In this document: piece by piece, positions 45,594 to 55,688 of the stretch
Layout of the letters: each line of letters begins with the position of its first letter
Numbering within the stretch: the stretch's first letter is position 1
NCBI RefSeq assembly: GCF_003992125.1
Contig: NZ_RQUY01000002.1
Location: 1 to 64,000, forward strand
Origin: Veillonella caviae
Lineage (GTDB): Bacteria > Bacillota > Negativicutes > Veillonellales > Veillonellaceae
DNA length: 64,000 nucleotides
Direction: 5' to 3'
Notes under the pieces: model-generated
What the model was told of the DNA's origin: nothing
The model's database searches: none
Seen by the model: the letters and a program-made list of their open reading frames with translations, nothing else
Translations under genes and position numbers: made by a program

Positions 45594-47252
45594 ATGTTTG
45601 CTATTCAAAAGGCCTACTTACAAGGTGGCCTTAGCAAATCACAATGGGCGCAGAATCTGATTGCTGGTTTAGTCGTTGGTGTAGTGGCATTGCCTTTGGC
45701 TATGGCTTTTGCTATTGCTAGTGGTGTGACGCCACAGGCTGGTATTTATACGGCTATTATAGCAGGGATATGTGTATCTCTGTTTGGTGGTTCTCAAGTT
45801 CAAATTGCAGGTCCTACAGGAGCTTTTATCGTTTTATTAAGCAGTATCGTAGTTAACTATGGATTTGAAGGACTTCAAATTGCCACTATGATGGCAGGTA
45901 TTATTCTTATCTTAATTAGTGTAGCTAAATTAGGTACTGTTATTAGATATATTCCTACACCTGTTATTATGGGGTTCACCGCTGGTATCGGGGTGACTAT
46001 TTGGATAGGACAGTGGCCATATTTCTTTGGCTTTCCAAATCTACCGTATATGCCTCATTTTCATGAAAAAATATGGGCTATGATACAGGCTTTGCCGTAT
46101 TCAGATATACCTACATTAGTCATTGCACTATTGAGTTTAATATTACTATTAATATTACCTAGAATTCCTTATATTAATAAGATGCCATCTCCTATAATAG
46201 CCATGGTAGTTGCTACCATTATTCAGTGGTATTATCAATTTCCAACCGTACAAACTATAGGCAGTGCATTTGGAGGTATACCGCAAGGATTACCCGAATT
46301 TTCCATTCCTGCGTTGTCACTAGATAAGATTTTTTCTTTGATTGGTCCTGCGTTTACTATTGCTATGTTAGGTGCTATAGAATCGCTATTATCAGCTGTT
46401 GTTGCAGACGGGATGAGTGGTGATAAGCATGATTCCAACACAGAGCTATTTGGACAAGGTTTGGCTAATATAGTGGCTCCATTATTTGGTGGTATTGCTT
46501 CTACTGGTGCTATTGCAAGAACTGCAACGAATATTCGTCAAGGTGGAAATTCACCGATAGCAGGTATCATTCATGCTATAATTTTAATTCTTATCTTGCT
46601 TTTTTTGGCGCCTTATGCTGTATATATTCCTCTAGCCTCTATGGCGGCTATTCTTTTTTTAGTAGCCTATAACATGAGTGATGTAGCACGATTTGTCAAA
46701 ATGATTCGTTTAGCTCCTCGTGCTGATGCAGGTATTTTAGTTCTAACTTTTTTTCTTACTATTTTTACTGATCTGGTGGTTGCCGTAAATGTCGGCGTTA
46801 TGCTGGCTATTCTATTTTTTATGCGCCGTATGGTTGGAACTATAGATGTTCATGAAGTGAGTTGTGCTGAATTATCTGAAGAGATTAAACACGAAATCAC
46901 TATTCATCCAGATATTATGGTCTATTCTGTAGAAGGACCATTATTCTTTGGTGCTATATCTTCATTTGAAAGGGTACTTAATTGTATTCATAAAGACCCT
47001 AAGTTTTTGATTATTCGGTTTAATCAAGTACCTTTTGTAGATTTAACGGGTATACGTATTTTAAGTAGTATTATTGGAGAGTTGCAAAGACGTGGCATCG
47101 TGGTATTACTTAGTGAAGTGAAATATGATATACGGGTAGAAATGTATAAAACCGATTTCTTAGATGTGTTAGGTCATCATCATATGTGGCGTAAATTTGA
47201 AAGTGCTTTGCATAAGGCCGAACGAGATTTAAGAAAAACTAATGGCAACTAG
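45594..47252 (+). CDS. SulP-family anion transporter with STAS domain
   Basis: A 552-residue protein with about 10-12 membrane helices (MALPLAMAFAIASGV, GLVVGVVA and similar), followed by a cytoplasmic STAS domain from about residue 440 (FNQVPFVDLTGIRILSSI). SulP proteins move sulfate, bicarbonate, chloride or C4-dicarboxylates; the substrate cannot be told. It lies between coaBC and the metK riboswitch and does not carry the riboswitch itself. The ribosome site is weak. Confidence 0.9.
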   Translation: MFAIQKAYLQGGLSKSQWAQNLIAGLVVGVVALPLAMAFAIASGVTPQAGIYTAIIAGICVSLFGGSQVQIAGPTGAFIVLLSSIVVNYGFEGLQIATMMAGIILILISVAKLGTVIRYIPTPVIMGFTAGIGVTIWIGQWPYFFGFPNLPYMPHFHEKIWAMIQALPYSDIPTLVIALLSLILLLILPRIPYINKMPSPIIAMVVATIIQWYYQFPTVQTIGSAFGGIPQGLPEFSIPALSLDKIFSLIGPAFTIAMLGAIESLLSAVVADGMSGDKHDSNTELFGQGLANIVAPLFGGIASTGAIARTATNIRQGGNSPIAGIIHAIILILILLFLAPYAVYIPLASMAAILFLVAYNMSDVARFVKMIRLAPRADAGILVLTFFLTIFTDLVVAVNVGVMLAILFFMRRMVGTIDVHEVSCAELSEEIKHEITIHPDIMVYSVEGPLFFGAISSFERVLNCIHKDPKFLIIRFNQVPFVDLTGIRILSSIIGELQRRGIVVLLSEVKYDIRVEMYKTDFLDVLGHHHMWRKFESALHKAERDLRKTNGN

Positions 47253-47253
47253 C

Positions 47254-47282
47254 TTGCAATTTATATGTAAATCAGTTACAAT
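47254..47282 (+). promoter_or_regulatory. Promoter of the metK leader
   Basis: TTGCAA (47254-47259) and TACAAT (47277-47282) have a 17-base gap and lie just before the riboswitch. Confidence 0.65.
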
Positions 47283-47297
47283 TAATGTCAAGATTTA

Positions 47298-47395
47298 ACT
47301 CATCAAGAGTAGTGGAGGGATAGGCCCTGTGAAGCTACAGCAACCCTTATAAAAGAAGGTGCTAAATCCAACGGTCCTGTGACTGGTAGATGGGT
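47298..47395 (+). promoter_or_regulatory. SAM-I (S-box) riboswitch aptamer for metK
   Basis: P1 is ACTCATC (47298-47304) with GATGGGT (47389-47395). In between come the conserved S-box core segments, AGAGTAGTGGAGGGATAGGCC, GAAGCTACAGCAACCC and GGTGCTAAATCCAAC. SAM binding should close P1 and allow the terminator to form, so metK is switched off when SAM is plentiful. Confidence 0.93.
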
Positions 47396-47412
47396 CTCCC
47401 TCATGTGAGACC
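47393..47412 (+). promoter_or_regulatory. Candidate antiterminator hairpin of the metK riboswitch
   Basis: GGTCTC (47393-47398) can pair with GAGACC (47407-47412). This uses the 3' strand of P1 and the left arm of the terminator, so it excludes both. It is short but fits the switching logic of S-box RNAs. Confidence 0.5.
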
Positions 47413-47427
47413 ATGAGGGATTTTTTT
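47397..47427 (+). terminator. Riboswitch-controlled terminator before metK
   Basis: TCCCTCATG (47397-47405) pairs with CATGAGGGA (47412-47420), followed by seven T. Confidence 0.9.
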
Positions 47428-47443
47428 ATTATAGGAGGAACAA

Positions 47444-48634
47444 ATGGCAGAAAAACATATGTTTTTTACTTCTGAATCTGTAACTGAAGGCCATCCAGAT
47501 AAGATCGCTGATCAAATTTCTGATGCAGTTTTGGACGCAATTATTGAGAAAGATCCGAAAGCTCGTGTAGCTTGTGAAACATTGGTAACAACTGGTTTAG
47601 TTCATGTTGTGGGAGAAATTTCTACTAATACGTATGTAGATATTCCTCGCATCGTTCGCGATACAATTCGTGAGATCGGTTATACTCGAGCTAAATATGG
47701 CTTTGACTGTGATACTTGTGGTGTATTAGTATCTATTGATGAACAATCTGCAGATATTGCTATGGGGGTAGATGAAGCCCTTGAATCTAAAGAAGGTCAT
47801 GGTGAAGTACTTGATAAAATCGGTGCTGGTGACCAAGGCATGATGTTCGGCTATGCTTCTAATGAAACACCAGAATTAATGCCATTACCAATTTCTTTGG
47901 CTCATCGCTTATCGCGTCGCTTGGCAGAGGTTCGTAAAAATGGTACATTGACATATTTGCGTCCAGATGGTAAAACACAAGTTACTGTTGAGTACGTTGA
48001 TGGCGTACCTAAACGTATTGATACTATCGTTATTTCTACACAGCATAGTCCAGAAGTAACTCAAGAACAAATCAAATCTGATTTGAAACGTTATGTTATC
48101 GATGCAGCTCTTCCGGCTGAATTTGTTGATGACAATACAAAATACTTTATCAATCCTACAGGTCGTTTTGTGATTGGTGGTCCTCATGGCGATGCAGGCT
48201 TAACAGGTCGTAAAATCATTGTAGATACATATGGTGGCATGGCTCGTCATGGTGGTGGTGCTTTTTCTGGTAAAGATCCTTCAAAAGTAGACCGTTCTGC
48301 TGCATATGCAGCTCGTTATGTTGCTAAAAACGTTGTAGCTGCAGGTCTTGCTGATAAATGCGAAGTACAAGTGGCTTATGCTATTGGCGTAGCAAAACCA
48401 GTATCTGTATTGGTAGATACATTTGGCACTGCAAAAATTGAAGAAGAAAAAATTCAAGAATTAGTTAAAAAACATTTTGATTTGCGCCCTGCGGGTATTA
48501 TCGAAATGCTTGATTTATTAAAACCGCATTATCGTAAAACAGCTGCTTATGGGCATTTTGGTAGAACTGATGTAGATCTTCCATGGGAACGTACAGATAA
48601 AGCTGATATACTTCGTCACGAAGCCGGTTTATAA
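47444..48634 (+). CDS. metK: S-adenosylmethionine synthetase
   Basis: Makes SAM from methionine and ATP. It is 396 residues; motifs [33 protein letters not shown] and [19 protein letters not shown] are all present. It is controlled by the SAM-I riboswitch and terminator directly upstream, and followed by its own terminator, so it is a one-gene unit. AGGAGG is close to the start. Confidence 0.97.
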   Translation: MAEKHMFFTSESVTEGHPDKIADQISDAVLDAIIEKDPKARVACETLVTTGLVHVVGEISTNTYVDIPRIVRDTIREIGYTRAKYGFDCDTCGVLVSIDEQSADIAMGVDEALESKEGHGEVLDKIGAGDQGMMFGYASNETPELMPLPISLAHRLSRRLAEVRKNGTLTYLRPDGKTQVTVEYVDGVPKRIDTIVISTQHSPEVTQEQIKSDLKRYVIDAALPAEFVDDNTKYFINPTGRFVIGGPHGDAGLTGRKIIVDTYGGMARHGGGAFSGKDPSKVDRSAAYAARYVAKNVVAAGLADKCEVQVAYAIGVAKPVSVLVDTFGTAKIEEEKIQELVKKHFDLRPAGIIEMLDLLKPHYRKTAAYGHFGRTDVDLPWERTDKADILRHEAGL

Positions 48635-48638
48635 GATT

Positions 48639-48670
48639 AAGACCTTGGCCATTGGGCTGAGGTCTTTTCT
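48639..48670 (+). terminator. Terminator after metK
   Basis: AAGACCTTGGCC (48639-48650) pairs with GGCTGAGGTCTT (48655-48666) with one mismatch region around an ATTG loop, then TT. Confidence 0.8.
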
Positions 48671-48750
48671 ATTACACTATTAAAGGTGGATACTATTAAT
48701 GGACTGTTTTATGTGAAAAGGATTTTAAATTTTTTACATCCTATATTTAC

Positions 48751-48794
48751 ATGTAGTATGCTGATTTATATGTAGTATTATAACGTGATATAAT
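48751..48794 (+). promoter_or_regulatory. priA upstream region: direct repeat and -10 box
   Basis: ATGTAGTAT occurs at 48751-48759 and 48770-48778, 19 bases apart (about two helical turns), and TATAAT lies at 48789-48794. No good -35 box is present where one would be expected, so an activator at the repeats is conceivable. Confidence 0.35.
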
Positions 48795-48818
48795 ATAAAG
48801 ATTAGAGGAGGTGAGCTA

Positions 48819-51002
48819 ATGCGTGTGGCAAGTATTATTATTAATCGCCCAACTAAACAATTACATAAACCTTTATCCTATGTATTGCCAGACAGATTTG
48901 GGAATATTATGCCTGGCACTCGCGTATTAGTTCCCTTAGGAGGCAGCCGAGAAGAGGGCATTCTTGTTGGCTATGAGGAGCTGTCAGAGAAACCTGACTT
49001 TACATTGCGCTCAATTATCCAGGTATTGGATAGTGAACCATGGTTCACTACAGAAATGATGGATACTGCACGACGGATTAGTCAGTATTATCTTTGTTCT
49101 TATGGCGACGCATTAAGATTGTTTACTGTGCATAAAACATTAAAGTCCTATGATGCACCAAGAGAAGAATGGTTAGTAGTTAAACCTGAATTTAATTTAG
49201 AACAAGTTCCACTAAAAAGAAAAAAACAGCGCGAATTGTGTGCTTACTTATTACAAGTTGGAGGTGCGCCTAAATCTCTATTAAGAGCTAAGGGATACTC
49301 TTACATGGTGATTAAACAAGTTTCTGATGAACCAGGTATACAAATAGAAAAACGTTTTAAAGATACTACAACAACCTTCATAGAACTATTAAGTGGTGAA
49401 GAAAATATTCCATTAACAGATGCACAAAGTGCTGTTTATGAACCTATTAAAAATGCGATGGATGACGAGATATTTCAGCCCTTTTTATTACATGGGGTCA
49501 CCGGTAGTGGTAAAACACAAATCTATATTAAGGCTGCAGCTCGGTGTATTGGAAAAGGGAAAACAGCAATTATTCTAGTGCCAGAAATTGTTTTGACTGA
49601 TCAAATTGTACGAAGATTTGTGGATACCTTTGGAGATGAAGTTGTTGTATTCCATAGTAAATTGACCGTAGGGCAGCGCAATAATAATTGGGAGCGTATA
49701 CGGCGTAAAGACAGTCATATTATTATTGGTGCTAGATCAGCTGTCTTTGGACCAGCTGAAGATATTGGACTTATTGTAGTTGATGAAGAGCACGATACGT
49801 CGTACAAACAAGAGGATATGATTCGATATCATGCCCGAAATGTTGCGTTATGGCGAGGGGAAGCACATCGATGCGCTGTTATTTTAGGTTCTGCCACACC
49901 AGCTATTGTGTCTTATTATAAAGCTCAATGTGGGGAGTATAAATTATTGGAGTTGCCACACCGCATACATGAGCAACCTCTTCCTCAGGTGCAGATTGTG
50001 GATATGAAGGAAGAAATGTTGCGTGGTAATTACTCTGTATTTTCTGATGCCATGATGGATTTAATTTCATCGACATTATCTTCAGGAAATCAAATGATTA
50101 TGCTTTTGAATCGTCGTGGTTACAGTACGTTTGTTTTGTGTCGTGATTGTGGGGAAACTATTATGTGCCCTCATTGTGCAGTGGCTATGGTATACCATCA
50201 AGCAGGAGAGGAATTGCGATGTCATTATTGCGAACATCATGAGCCTATTCCGACTGTATGTCCTACTTGTCATAGTAAACGAATTAGATTTTTTGGTTCT
50301 GGTACACAGAAGGTAGAAGAGGAATTGCATCGCTATTTCAAAGATGCTCGTATTGCAAGGCTTGATCAAGATGTGACGAGATATAAAGATGCAGCAGAAG
50401 CCATTTTACGTGATTTTGGGGATCATAAATACGATATTCTTCTTGGTACTCAAATGGTATCGAAGGGGCATGATTTTAAAGATGTAACAGCTGTAGGAAT
50501 TTTAACAGCTGATTCGGTATTAAATATTCCCCTTTATTCTGCCTCTGAAAGAGCTTTCAATTTGTTAACACAAACATCTGGAAGAGCTGGGCGCGGTGAT
50601 AAAGAAGGGCGTGTAGTGATTCAGACCTATAATCCTTTAAATTATGCTATAATAAGAAGTAAGACTCATGATTATCTAGGCTTTTATACAGAAGAAATTG
50701 GTAATCGGGAAGCTTTAGGTTATCCACCATTTAAAGATATGATTTATATGGTAGTGCGTCATCCAAAGCTAGATATATTAGAAACGACGGCAAATCACAT
50801 TGTCGATGATTTAAAGATACATTTTCAAGGTGAGGACATAGAAATTCTAGGGCCTTACGAAAATGGTATAAAAAAGATTCGTGATATGTATCGTTTATCT
50901 ATTATGATTCGTGGCTCTAATGTAACAACTATTAAAAAGTATATATATAATTCGTGGATTTTTACGCAAGAGGGGCTTCTTATCGATGTAGACCCTATTT
51001 AG
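48819..51002 (+). CDS. priA: Primosomal replication restart helicase PriA
   Basis: A 727-residue protein. The N-terminal DNA-binding domain (SIIINRPTKQLHKPLSYVLP) is followed by a helicase core with HGVTGSGKTQIY, DEEHD and the zinc-binding region (CRDCGETIMCPHC ... CHYCEHH ... CPTCHS). PriA restarts stalled forks. It starts at ATG 48819 after AGGAGGTGA and leads the priA-def-fmt-rsmB-rlmN series. Confidence 0.95.
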   Translation: MRVASIIINRPTKQLHKPLSYVLPDRFGNIMPGTRVLVPLGGSREEGILVGYEELSEKPDFTLRSIIQVLDSEPWFTTEMMDTARRISQYYLCSYGDALRLFTVHKTLKSYDAPREEWLVVKPEFNLEQVPLKRKKQRELCAYLLQVGGAPKSLLRAKGYSYMVIKQVSDEPGIQIEKRFKDTTTTFIELLSGEENIPLTDAQSAVYEPIKNAMDDEIFQPFLLHGVTGSGKTQIYIKAAARCIGKGKTAIILVPEIVLTDQIVRRFVDTFGDEVVVFHSKLTVGQRNNNWERIRRKDSHIIIGARSAVFGPAEDIGLIVVDEEHDTSYKQEDMIRYHARNVALWRGEAHRCAVILGSATPAIVSYYKAQCGEYKLLELPHRIHEQPLPQVQIVDMKEEMLRGNYSVFSDAMMDLISSTLSSGNQMIMLLNRRGYSTFVLCRDCGETIMCPHCAVAMVYHQAGEELRCHYCEHHEPIPTVCPTCHSKRIRFFGSGTQKVEEELHRYFKDARIARLDQDVTRYKDAAEAILRDFGDHKYDILLGTQMVSKGHDFKDVTAVGILTADSVLNIPLYSASERAFNLLTQTSGRAGRGDKEGRVVIQTYNPLNYAIIRSKTHDYLGFYTEEIGNREALGYPPFKDMIYMVVRHPKLDILETTANHIVDDLKIHFQGEDIEILGPYENGIKKIRDMYRLSIMIRGSNVTTIKKYIYNSWIFTQEGLLIDVDPI

Positions 51003-51015
51003 TAAGAGGATAATA

Positions 51016-51504
51016 ATGGCAGTATTAGATATTGTAAAAGCAGGTCACCCAGTATTAAAACAGATTGCAGAGCCTGTAGAACATGTAAATAAAAAATTAC
51101 GAGCGTTAATTGATAATATGTCGGATACCATGTACGAAACGCAAGGTGTAGGGTTAGCAGCACCACAAATAGGAGAATCTCTTCGTATTATTGTTGTAGA
51201 TGATCAGGTCGGCAGTGGATTGATTGCATTGATTAATCCTGAAATTACCCATGCTGAAGGTTCTCAGATTGGACCTGAAGGGTGTTTAAGTGTGCCTGGT
51301 TATTTTGGCGATGTAGAAAGATTTGAAAAAGTTACAGTCAAAGGCATTACACCGCATAATAAAAAGGTAATTATTAAAGCAGAGGGATTTTTAGCTCGTA
51401 TTTTTCAACATGAAATTGATCATTTAGAAGGTCATTTATTTATAGAGAAAGCTACTAATTTACGTTTAATTTCTGATCACCCAGAGGAGAAAGAAATTGT
51501 CTAG
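51016..51504 (+). CDS. def: Peptide deformylase
   Basis: Removes the formyl group from new peptides. It is 162 residues, with motifs GVGLAAPQIG, EGCLSVPG and HEIDHLEG (metal and catalytic residues). It overlaps fmt by 8 bases, which links the addition and removal of formyl groups. Confidence 0.96.
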   Translation: MAVLDIVKAGHPVLKQIAEPVEHVNKKLRALIDNMSDTMYETQGVGLAAPQIGESLRIIVVDDQVGSGLIALINPEITHAEGSQIGPEGCLSVPGYFGDVERFEKVTVKGITPHNKKVIIKAEGFLARIFQHEIDHLEGHLFIEKATNLRLISDHPEEKEIV

Positions 51505-52489
51505 TTATACAAAATTACGCGTCCTATTTATGGGGACTCCAGATTTTTCAGTACCTACATTACGCGCCTTAGTAGATGCTGGCCATGATGTGGTCGGGGT
51601 GTATTGTCAACCAGATAAACAAAAAGGTCGTGGTAAACAGATTCAAATGCCACCTGTAAAAGAGACTGCTATTGATCTCGGTTTGCCGGTATACCAACCT
51701 AATACATTAAAAGATGAAATAGTTCAACAAGAATTAGTAGCACTACAGCCTGATGTAATCGTTGTTATTGCATATGGCAAAATATTACCACCTTGGTTAA
51801 TTCGCTTACCTAAATATGGATGTATTAACCTCCATGCGTCTATATTGCCTAACTATCGTGGGGCAGCTCCTATTCATTATGCTATCTTAAACGGTGATAC
51901 TAAGACTGGTATTACTATTATGCATATGGACGATGGGCTTGATACTGGAGATATTATCGATATTGTAGAAACAGATATTGAATTAAATGAAACAACAGGG
52001 CAACTATTTGAAAGATTAGCACAATTGGGGGCTAATACTATTTCACCTGTTCTTGATAAATGGGTAAATGGCGACATTCAATCTCTGCCACAGGATAATT
52101 TAAAAGCTTCATATACGTCTAAAATCACAAAAGAAATGGGGCTTATCGATTGGACACAACCTGCTCATGCAATCGTAAATCTTATAAGAGCATTGAATCC
52201 CGCACCAGGATGCTACTCCTATTTTAATGGTAAGCGGTTGAAAATTTGGACTGCTCAAGTGTTAGATGGCAATTCTAATTCTATTTCTATTAATGGAAAA
52301 TTAGTAGCAGTTGATTCATCTAATGTGGTTGGAACTATCGTATCTACTATGGACGGACTTGCTGTGTTAGCAGGTAACGGTACATATGTATTGATAACAG
52401 AAGTACAACCGGAGAATAAAAAGCACATGAGCGCTACTGATTTTATTAATGGTCACCAAATTAAAGGTGGTATGTGCTTTGACAAATAG
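51497..52489 (+). CDS. fmt: Methionyl-tRNA formyltransferase
   Basis: A 330-residue enzyme that formylates initiator tRNA. FMGTPDFSVPTLRAL, HASILPNYRGAAPIHYAI (catalytic region) and LNPAPGCYSYFNGKRLKIW are present. The start is TTG 51497, 7 bases after GAGGAG. It overlaps the DUF116 gene by 11 bases. Confidence 0.96.
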   Translation: MSSYTKLRVLFMGTPDFSVPTLRALVDAGHDVVGVYCQPDKQKGRGKQIQMPPVKETAIDLGLPVYQPNTLKDEIVQQELVALQPDVIVVIAYGKILPPWLIRLPKYGCINLHASILPNYRGAAPIHYAILNGDTKTGITIMHMDDGLDTGDIIDIVETDIELNETTGQLFERLAQLGANTISPVLDKWVNGDIQSLPQDNLKASYTSKITKEMGLIDWTQPAHAIVNLIRALNPAPGCYSYFNGKRLKIWTAQVLDGNSNSISINGKLVAVDSSNVVGTIVSTMDGLAVLAGNGTYVLITEVQPENKKHMSATDFINGHQIKGGMCFDK

Positions 52490-53267
52490 TAAAAAGCGAT
52501 ATAAAGGGTATGATGTATATCTAAAGTTATCTGCTGCTACATGTATTTTTCTTATTATTGTCATAGGATTTACAATGTATGTAGTATGGCCGGGGTTAGA
52601 ACGTATATCTTATGTATGTGCTGTAGGTAGTGAAATTATTGGTTTTTTTGCAATTATCATGATAGCTTTTTTGTGGCTTGTATTAGGCAGTGCTACATTA
52701 GGTATTATAAAAATTCATCCTATAGCGCTTAGAATGGCAAATCGCTTTATTTATACTTTATTTCCTTTAACATTGAGTATTGGCAAAGTATTTTTAGGTA
52801 TATCTAAGGATCAATTGCGGCAGTCTATGATTGATTTAATCAATCATCTTGTAGCCATTGAAATGTATCGTGTAGAGCCAAGTCGTATTTTACTCTTAAC
52901 ACCGCATTGTTTACAAAAAAATACATGTGTTCACAAGGTCACTCATAACGTATATAATTGTAAACAATGTGGCGGTTGTAAGGTTGGGGGCTTATTAAGC
53001 TTGGCTAAGGAATATGGTTGCCAATTTATTGTAGTTACTGGTGGTACATTGGCGCGTATGAAAGTGAAGGAAGCACGACCTAAGGCTGTTATTGCTATTG
53101 CCTGTGAACGAGATTTAGCTAGTGGAATGGCTGATGTTTTTCCTATTCCTGTTATTGGTGTACTCAATGAACGCCCTCATGGGCCATGTTGTAATACTAC
53201 AGTAGACCTTAATAAGGTGCGAGATGCGATAGAGCAAGTGATTGATAAGGAGTCCTATGTCAGATAA
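52479..53267 (+). CDS. DUF116 family cysteine-rich membrane protein
   Basis: A 262-residue protein. Two strong membrane helices (about residues 17-37 and 45-70) are followed by a cytoplasmic domain containing CLQKNTCVHKVTHNVYNCKQCGGCKVGG, a cluster like a metal or iron-sulfur site, and further cysteines in IACERDLAS and GPCCNTTVD. I put the start at TTG 52479, 8 bases after AAAGGTGG; ATG 52449 lies in fmt. DUF116 genes often stand between fmt and rsmB in anaerobic Firmicutes. The function is unknown. Confidence 0.8.
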   Translation: MTNSKKRYKGYDVYLKLSAATCIFLIIVIGFTMYVVWPGLERISYVCAVGSEIIGFFAIIMIAFLWLVLGSATLGIIKIHPIALRMANRFIYTLFPLTLSIGKVFLGISKDQLRQSMIDLINHLVAIEMYRVEPSRILLLTPHCLQKNTCVHKVTHNVYNCKQCGGCKVGGLLSLAKEYGCQFIVVTGGTLARMKVKEARPKAVIAIACERDLASGMADVFPIPVIGVLNERPHGPCCNTTVDLNKVRDAIEQVIDKESYVR

Positions 53268-54621
53268 AATTCAACAAGGAGCACAAAAACATAATATTCG
53301 TTTATTAGCCGTAAAAGCTTTAAGTAATATTAATCGTAAAGGTGCTTATGCTAATATTACTTTACAAGAATATATAAACACTTATCATTTAGTCGATTTA
53401 GATAGACGATTTTTCACAGAACTTGTATATGGTGTTGTGCGCCGAAGAAACTATTTAGATGCGATTATTGTTCATTTAGCAAAACGGCCGATTAAAAAGC
53501 TCTCCTCTATGGTGGTTGAGATTTTACGACTAGGCATTTATCAACTGCTTTATATGGATAAAGTTCCTGAAAGTGCAGCAGTTAATGAGTCTGTGAAATT
53601 ATCTAAAAAGCTAACCCGTGGCTTATCTGGATTTGTCAATGCCATTCTTCGTTCGGTTGTTAGGGAACAGGAAACAATAGGTATTGATGATTTGGCTAAC
53701 TCAGAACAAGAGCGAATTAGTTTTATCTATAATATGCCTCTTTGGCTGGTGGAATTATGGATTGGTGAGTATGGCCAAGAGTATACAGAAGAATTATGTG
53801 CTTGGTTTAACGAACAACCGAGGTTGACAGCTCGCATTAATACGCTAAAGATAGATATTGATACATGTGTAGCAGAATTAAGAAATAATAATTGGGTTGT
53901 ATCGCAAGATGAGGATTATAAAGATATTATTTATATTGACTCACATTCGGGAAGTTTAGAGAAATCAGTATCTGTTATAGAGGGGCATATAACTTTCATG
54001 GATAAAGCGTCTATGTTGGTTGCTAGATTGGTGAATCCAAGACCTGGAGATAAAGTATTGGATTGTTGTGCTGCACCAGGTGGAAAGTCTATGTATATGG
54101 CAACTCTCATGAATAATGAGGGGGCTATTATGAGTTGTGATATTCATGAACATAAAATCGATTTAATGGAGCAAAATGCTAACCGTTTAGGTGTTGATAT
54201 TATTACTACGAAATTACAAGATGCGACTACACTTCCAGAAAATTGGAATGAGCAGTTTGATAAGGTTTTGGTTGATGCCCCTTGTTCTGGTTTAGGTATA
54301 TTGCAAAAGAAACTAGACATGCGTTGGCGCAAGGATATTAGCATACTTTCAGAACTACCACGATTACAATTAGCTATACTGGAAAGGGCCTCCAAGATGG
54401 TGAAAGTAGGGGGAGAATTAATTTACTCTACTTGTACTCTTAATGTAAAAGAAAATGATGAAGTAGTAGCTCAATTTTTAGAGGCCCACAAAGAATTTGA
54501 GATAGGAATGATTCCGCAAGATTTCCCTTTATCTTCATCTAATGGTATGATTACAACAAATCCTCCCGAAGATAGGATGGATGGATTTTTTATGGTTGTT
54601 ATGAAACGTAAGTATCATTAA
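53257..54621 (+). CDS. rsmB: 16S rRNA (cytosine967-C5)-methyltransferase
   Basis: A 454-residue enzyme with an N-terminal NusB-like RNA-binding domain (~1-140) and a SAM-binding core: LDCCAAPGGKSMYMA, DAPCSGLGILQKK and YSTCTLNVKEND (catalytic cysteines in PC and TC). ATG 53257 follows AAGGAG. It overlaps the DUF116 gene by 11 bases. Confidence 0.94.
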   Translation: MSDKIQQGAQKHNIRLLAVKALSNINRKGAYANITLQEYINTYHLVDLDRRFFTELVYGVVRRRNYLDAIIVHLAKRPIKKLSSMVVEILRLGIYQLLYMDKVPESAAVNESVKLSKKLTRGLSGFVNAILRSVVREQETIGIDDLANSEQERISFIYNMPLWLVELWIGEYGQEYTEELCAWFNEQPRLTARINTLKIDIDTCVAELRNNNWVVSQDEDYKDIIYIDSHSGSLEKSVSVIEGHITFMDKASMLVARLVNPRPGDKVLDCCAAPGGKSMYMATLMNNEGAIMSCDIHEHKIDLMEQNANRLGVDIITTKLQDATTLPENWNEQFDKVLVDAPCSGLGILQKKLDMRWRKDISILSELPRLQLAILERASKMVKVGGELIYSTCTLNVKENDEVVAQFLEAHKEFEIGMIPQDFPLSSSNGMITTNPPEDRMDGFFMVVMKRKYH

Positions 54622-54641
54622 TAATCTAATTATGGAGCATT

Positions 54642-55688
54642 ATGATTGAATTATTAGGCAAGTCCTTATCAGAATTGCAAGAGATTATGGTATCTCATAA
54701 GATTCCTAAATTTCGAGGCAAACAATTAATCGACTATATATATAGTCGCTTTATATTTGATTTTCAAGATATGACACAATTTCCAAAATCATTGCGAGAT
54801 TGGTTAGAAAAGCATTGTACAATAACATTGCCTACTATTATTGCTGAGTCTATATCGCCAGAGGGAAATACAAGAAAGCTTCTGTTGGAATTGAGCGATG
54901 GCAGTCGCATTGAAACAGTATTGATGGCACAACATTATGGCAATTCCATATGTGTATCTTCGCAAGTAGGCTGTGCTATGGGATGCGTATTTTGTGCATC
55001 TACGCAAGGTGGTTTATTTAGAGATTTAACAGTGGCAGAAATTGTAGGACAAGTAGTATTGTTTAGGACGTTAGCCGATGAAGCTATTCATTCTCTTGTT
55101 ATTATGGGCGCTGGTGAACCATTACAAAATTACAACAATACAGTACAGGCACTGCAACTCATTCACGAGCCCTATGCTTTCAATATTAGCTATCGCAAGA
55201 TGACGATTTCTACTTGTGGTTGGGTTCCCAATATCTATAAATTAGCAGATGAAGGATTACCAATTACATTGGCTCTGTCATTACATGCTACAAATGATAC
55301 TGTACGTCGTCAGATTATGCCTGTAGGGGCTCGTTATGCATTAGATGAAGTCTTAGAGGCTGTTACATATTATTACAATACGACACAGCGTCGTATTACA
55401 TTTGAATATATTTTAATTAATGATGTAAACGTGTCGCAAGATGAAGCACATCAATTAGGGCGTATTGGAAAACAATTTCCTAATTGTCATATTAATCTAA
55501 TTCCTGTAAATGGCAATGAGCATATACAATTGTATAAACCATCTAATAAGGATATGAATACATTTAAGGATATCGTTTCTTCTTATGGTGTTTCGGTAAC
55601 GATACGCAAAGAAATGGGCGATGCTATCCAAGCTGCATGTGGTCAATTAAAAGCGGCTCATGGGCGCAAAGAGGAGATTCATGAATAA
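54642..55688 (+). CDS. rlmN: Dual-specificity 23S rRNA/tRNA adenine-C2 methyltransferase RlmN
   Basis: A radical-SAM enzyme of 348 residues that methylates A2503 of 23S rRNA and A37 of some tRNAs. The iron-sulfur cysteines are in GCAMGCVFCASTQGG; the C-terminal catalytic cysteine lies in AACGQLKAAHG. It overlaps the phosphatase gene by 8 bases. Confidence 0.95.
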   Translation: MIELLGKSLSELQEIMVSHKIPKFRGKQLIDYIYSRFIFDFQDMTQFPKSLRDWLEKHCTITLPTIIAESISPEGNTRKLLLELSDGSRIETVLMAQHYGNSICVSSQVGCAMGCVFCASTQGGLFRDLTVAEIVGQVVLFRTLADEAIHSLVIMGAGEPLQNYNNTVQALQLIHEPYAFNISYRKMTISTCGWVPNIYKLADEGLPITLALSLHATNDTVRRQIMPVGARYALDEVLEAVTYYYNTTQRRITFEYILINDVNVSQDEAHQLGRIGKQFPNCHINLIPVNGNEHIQLYKPSNKDMNTFKDIVSSYGVSVTIRKEMGDAIQAACGQLKAAHGRKEEIHE

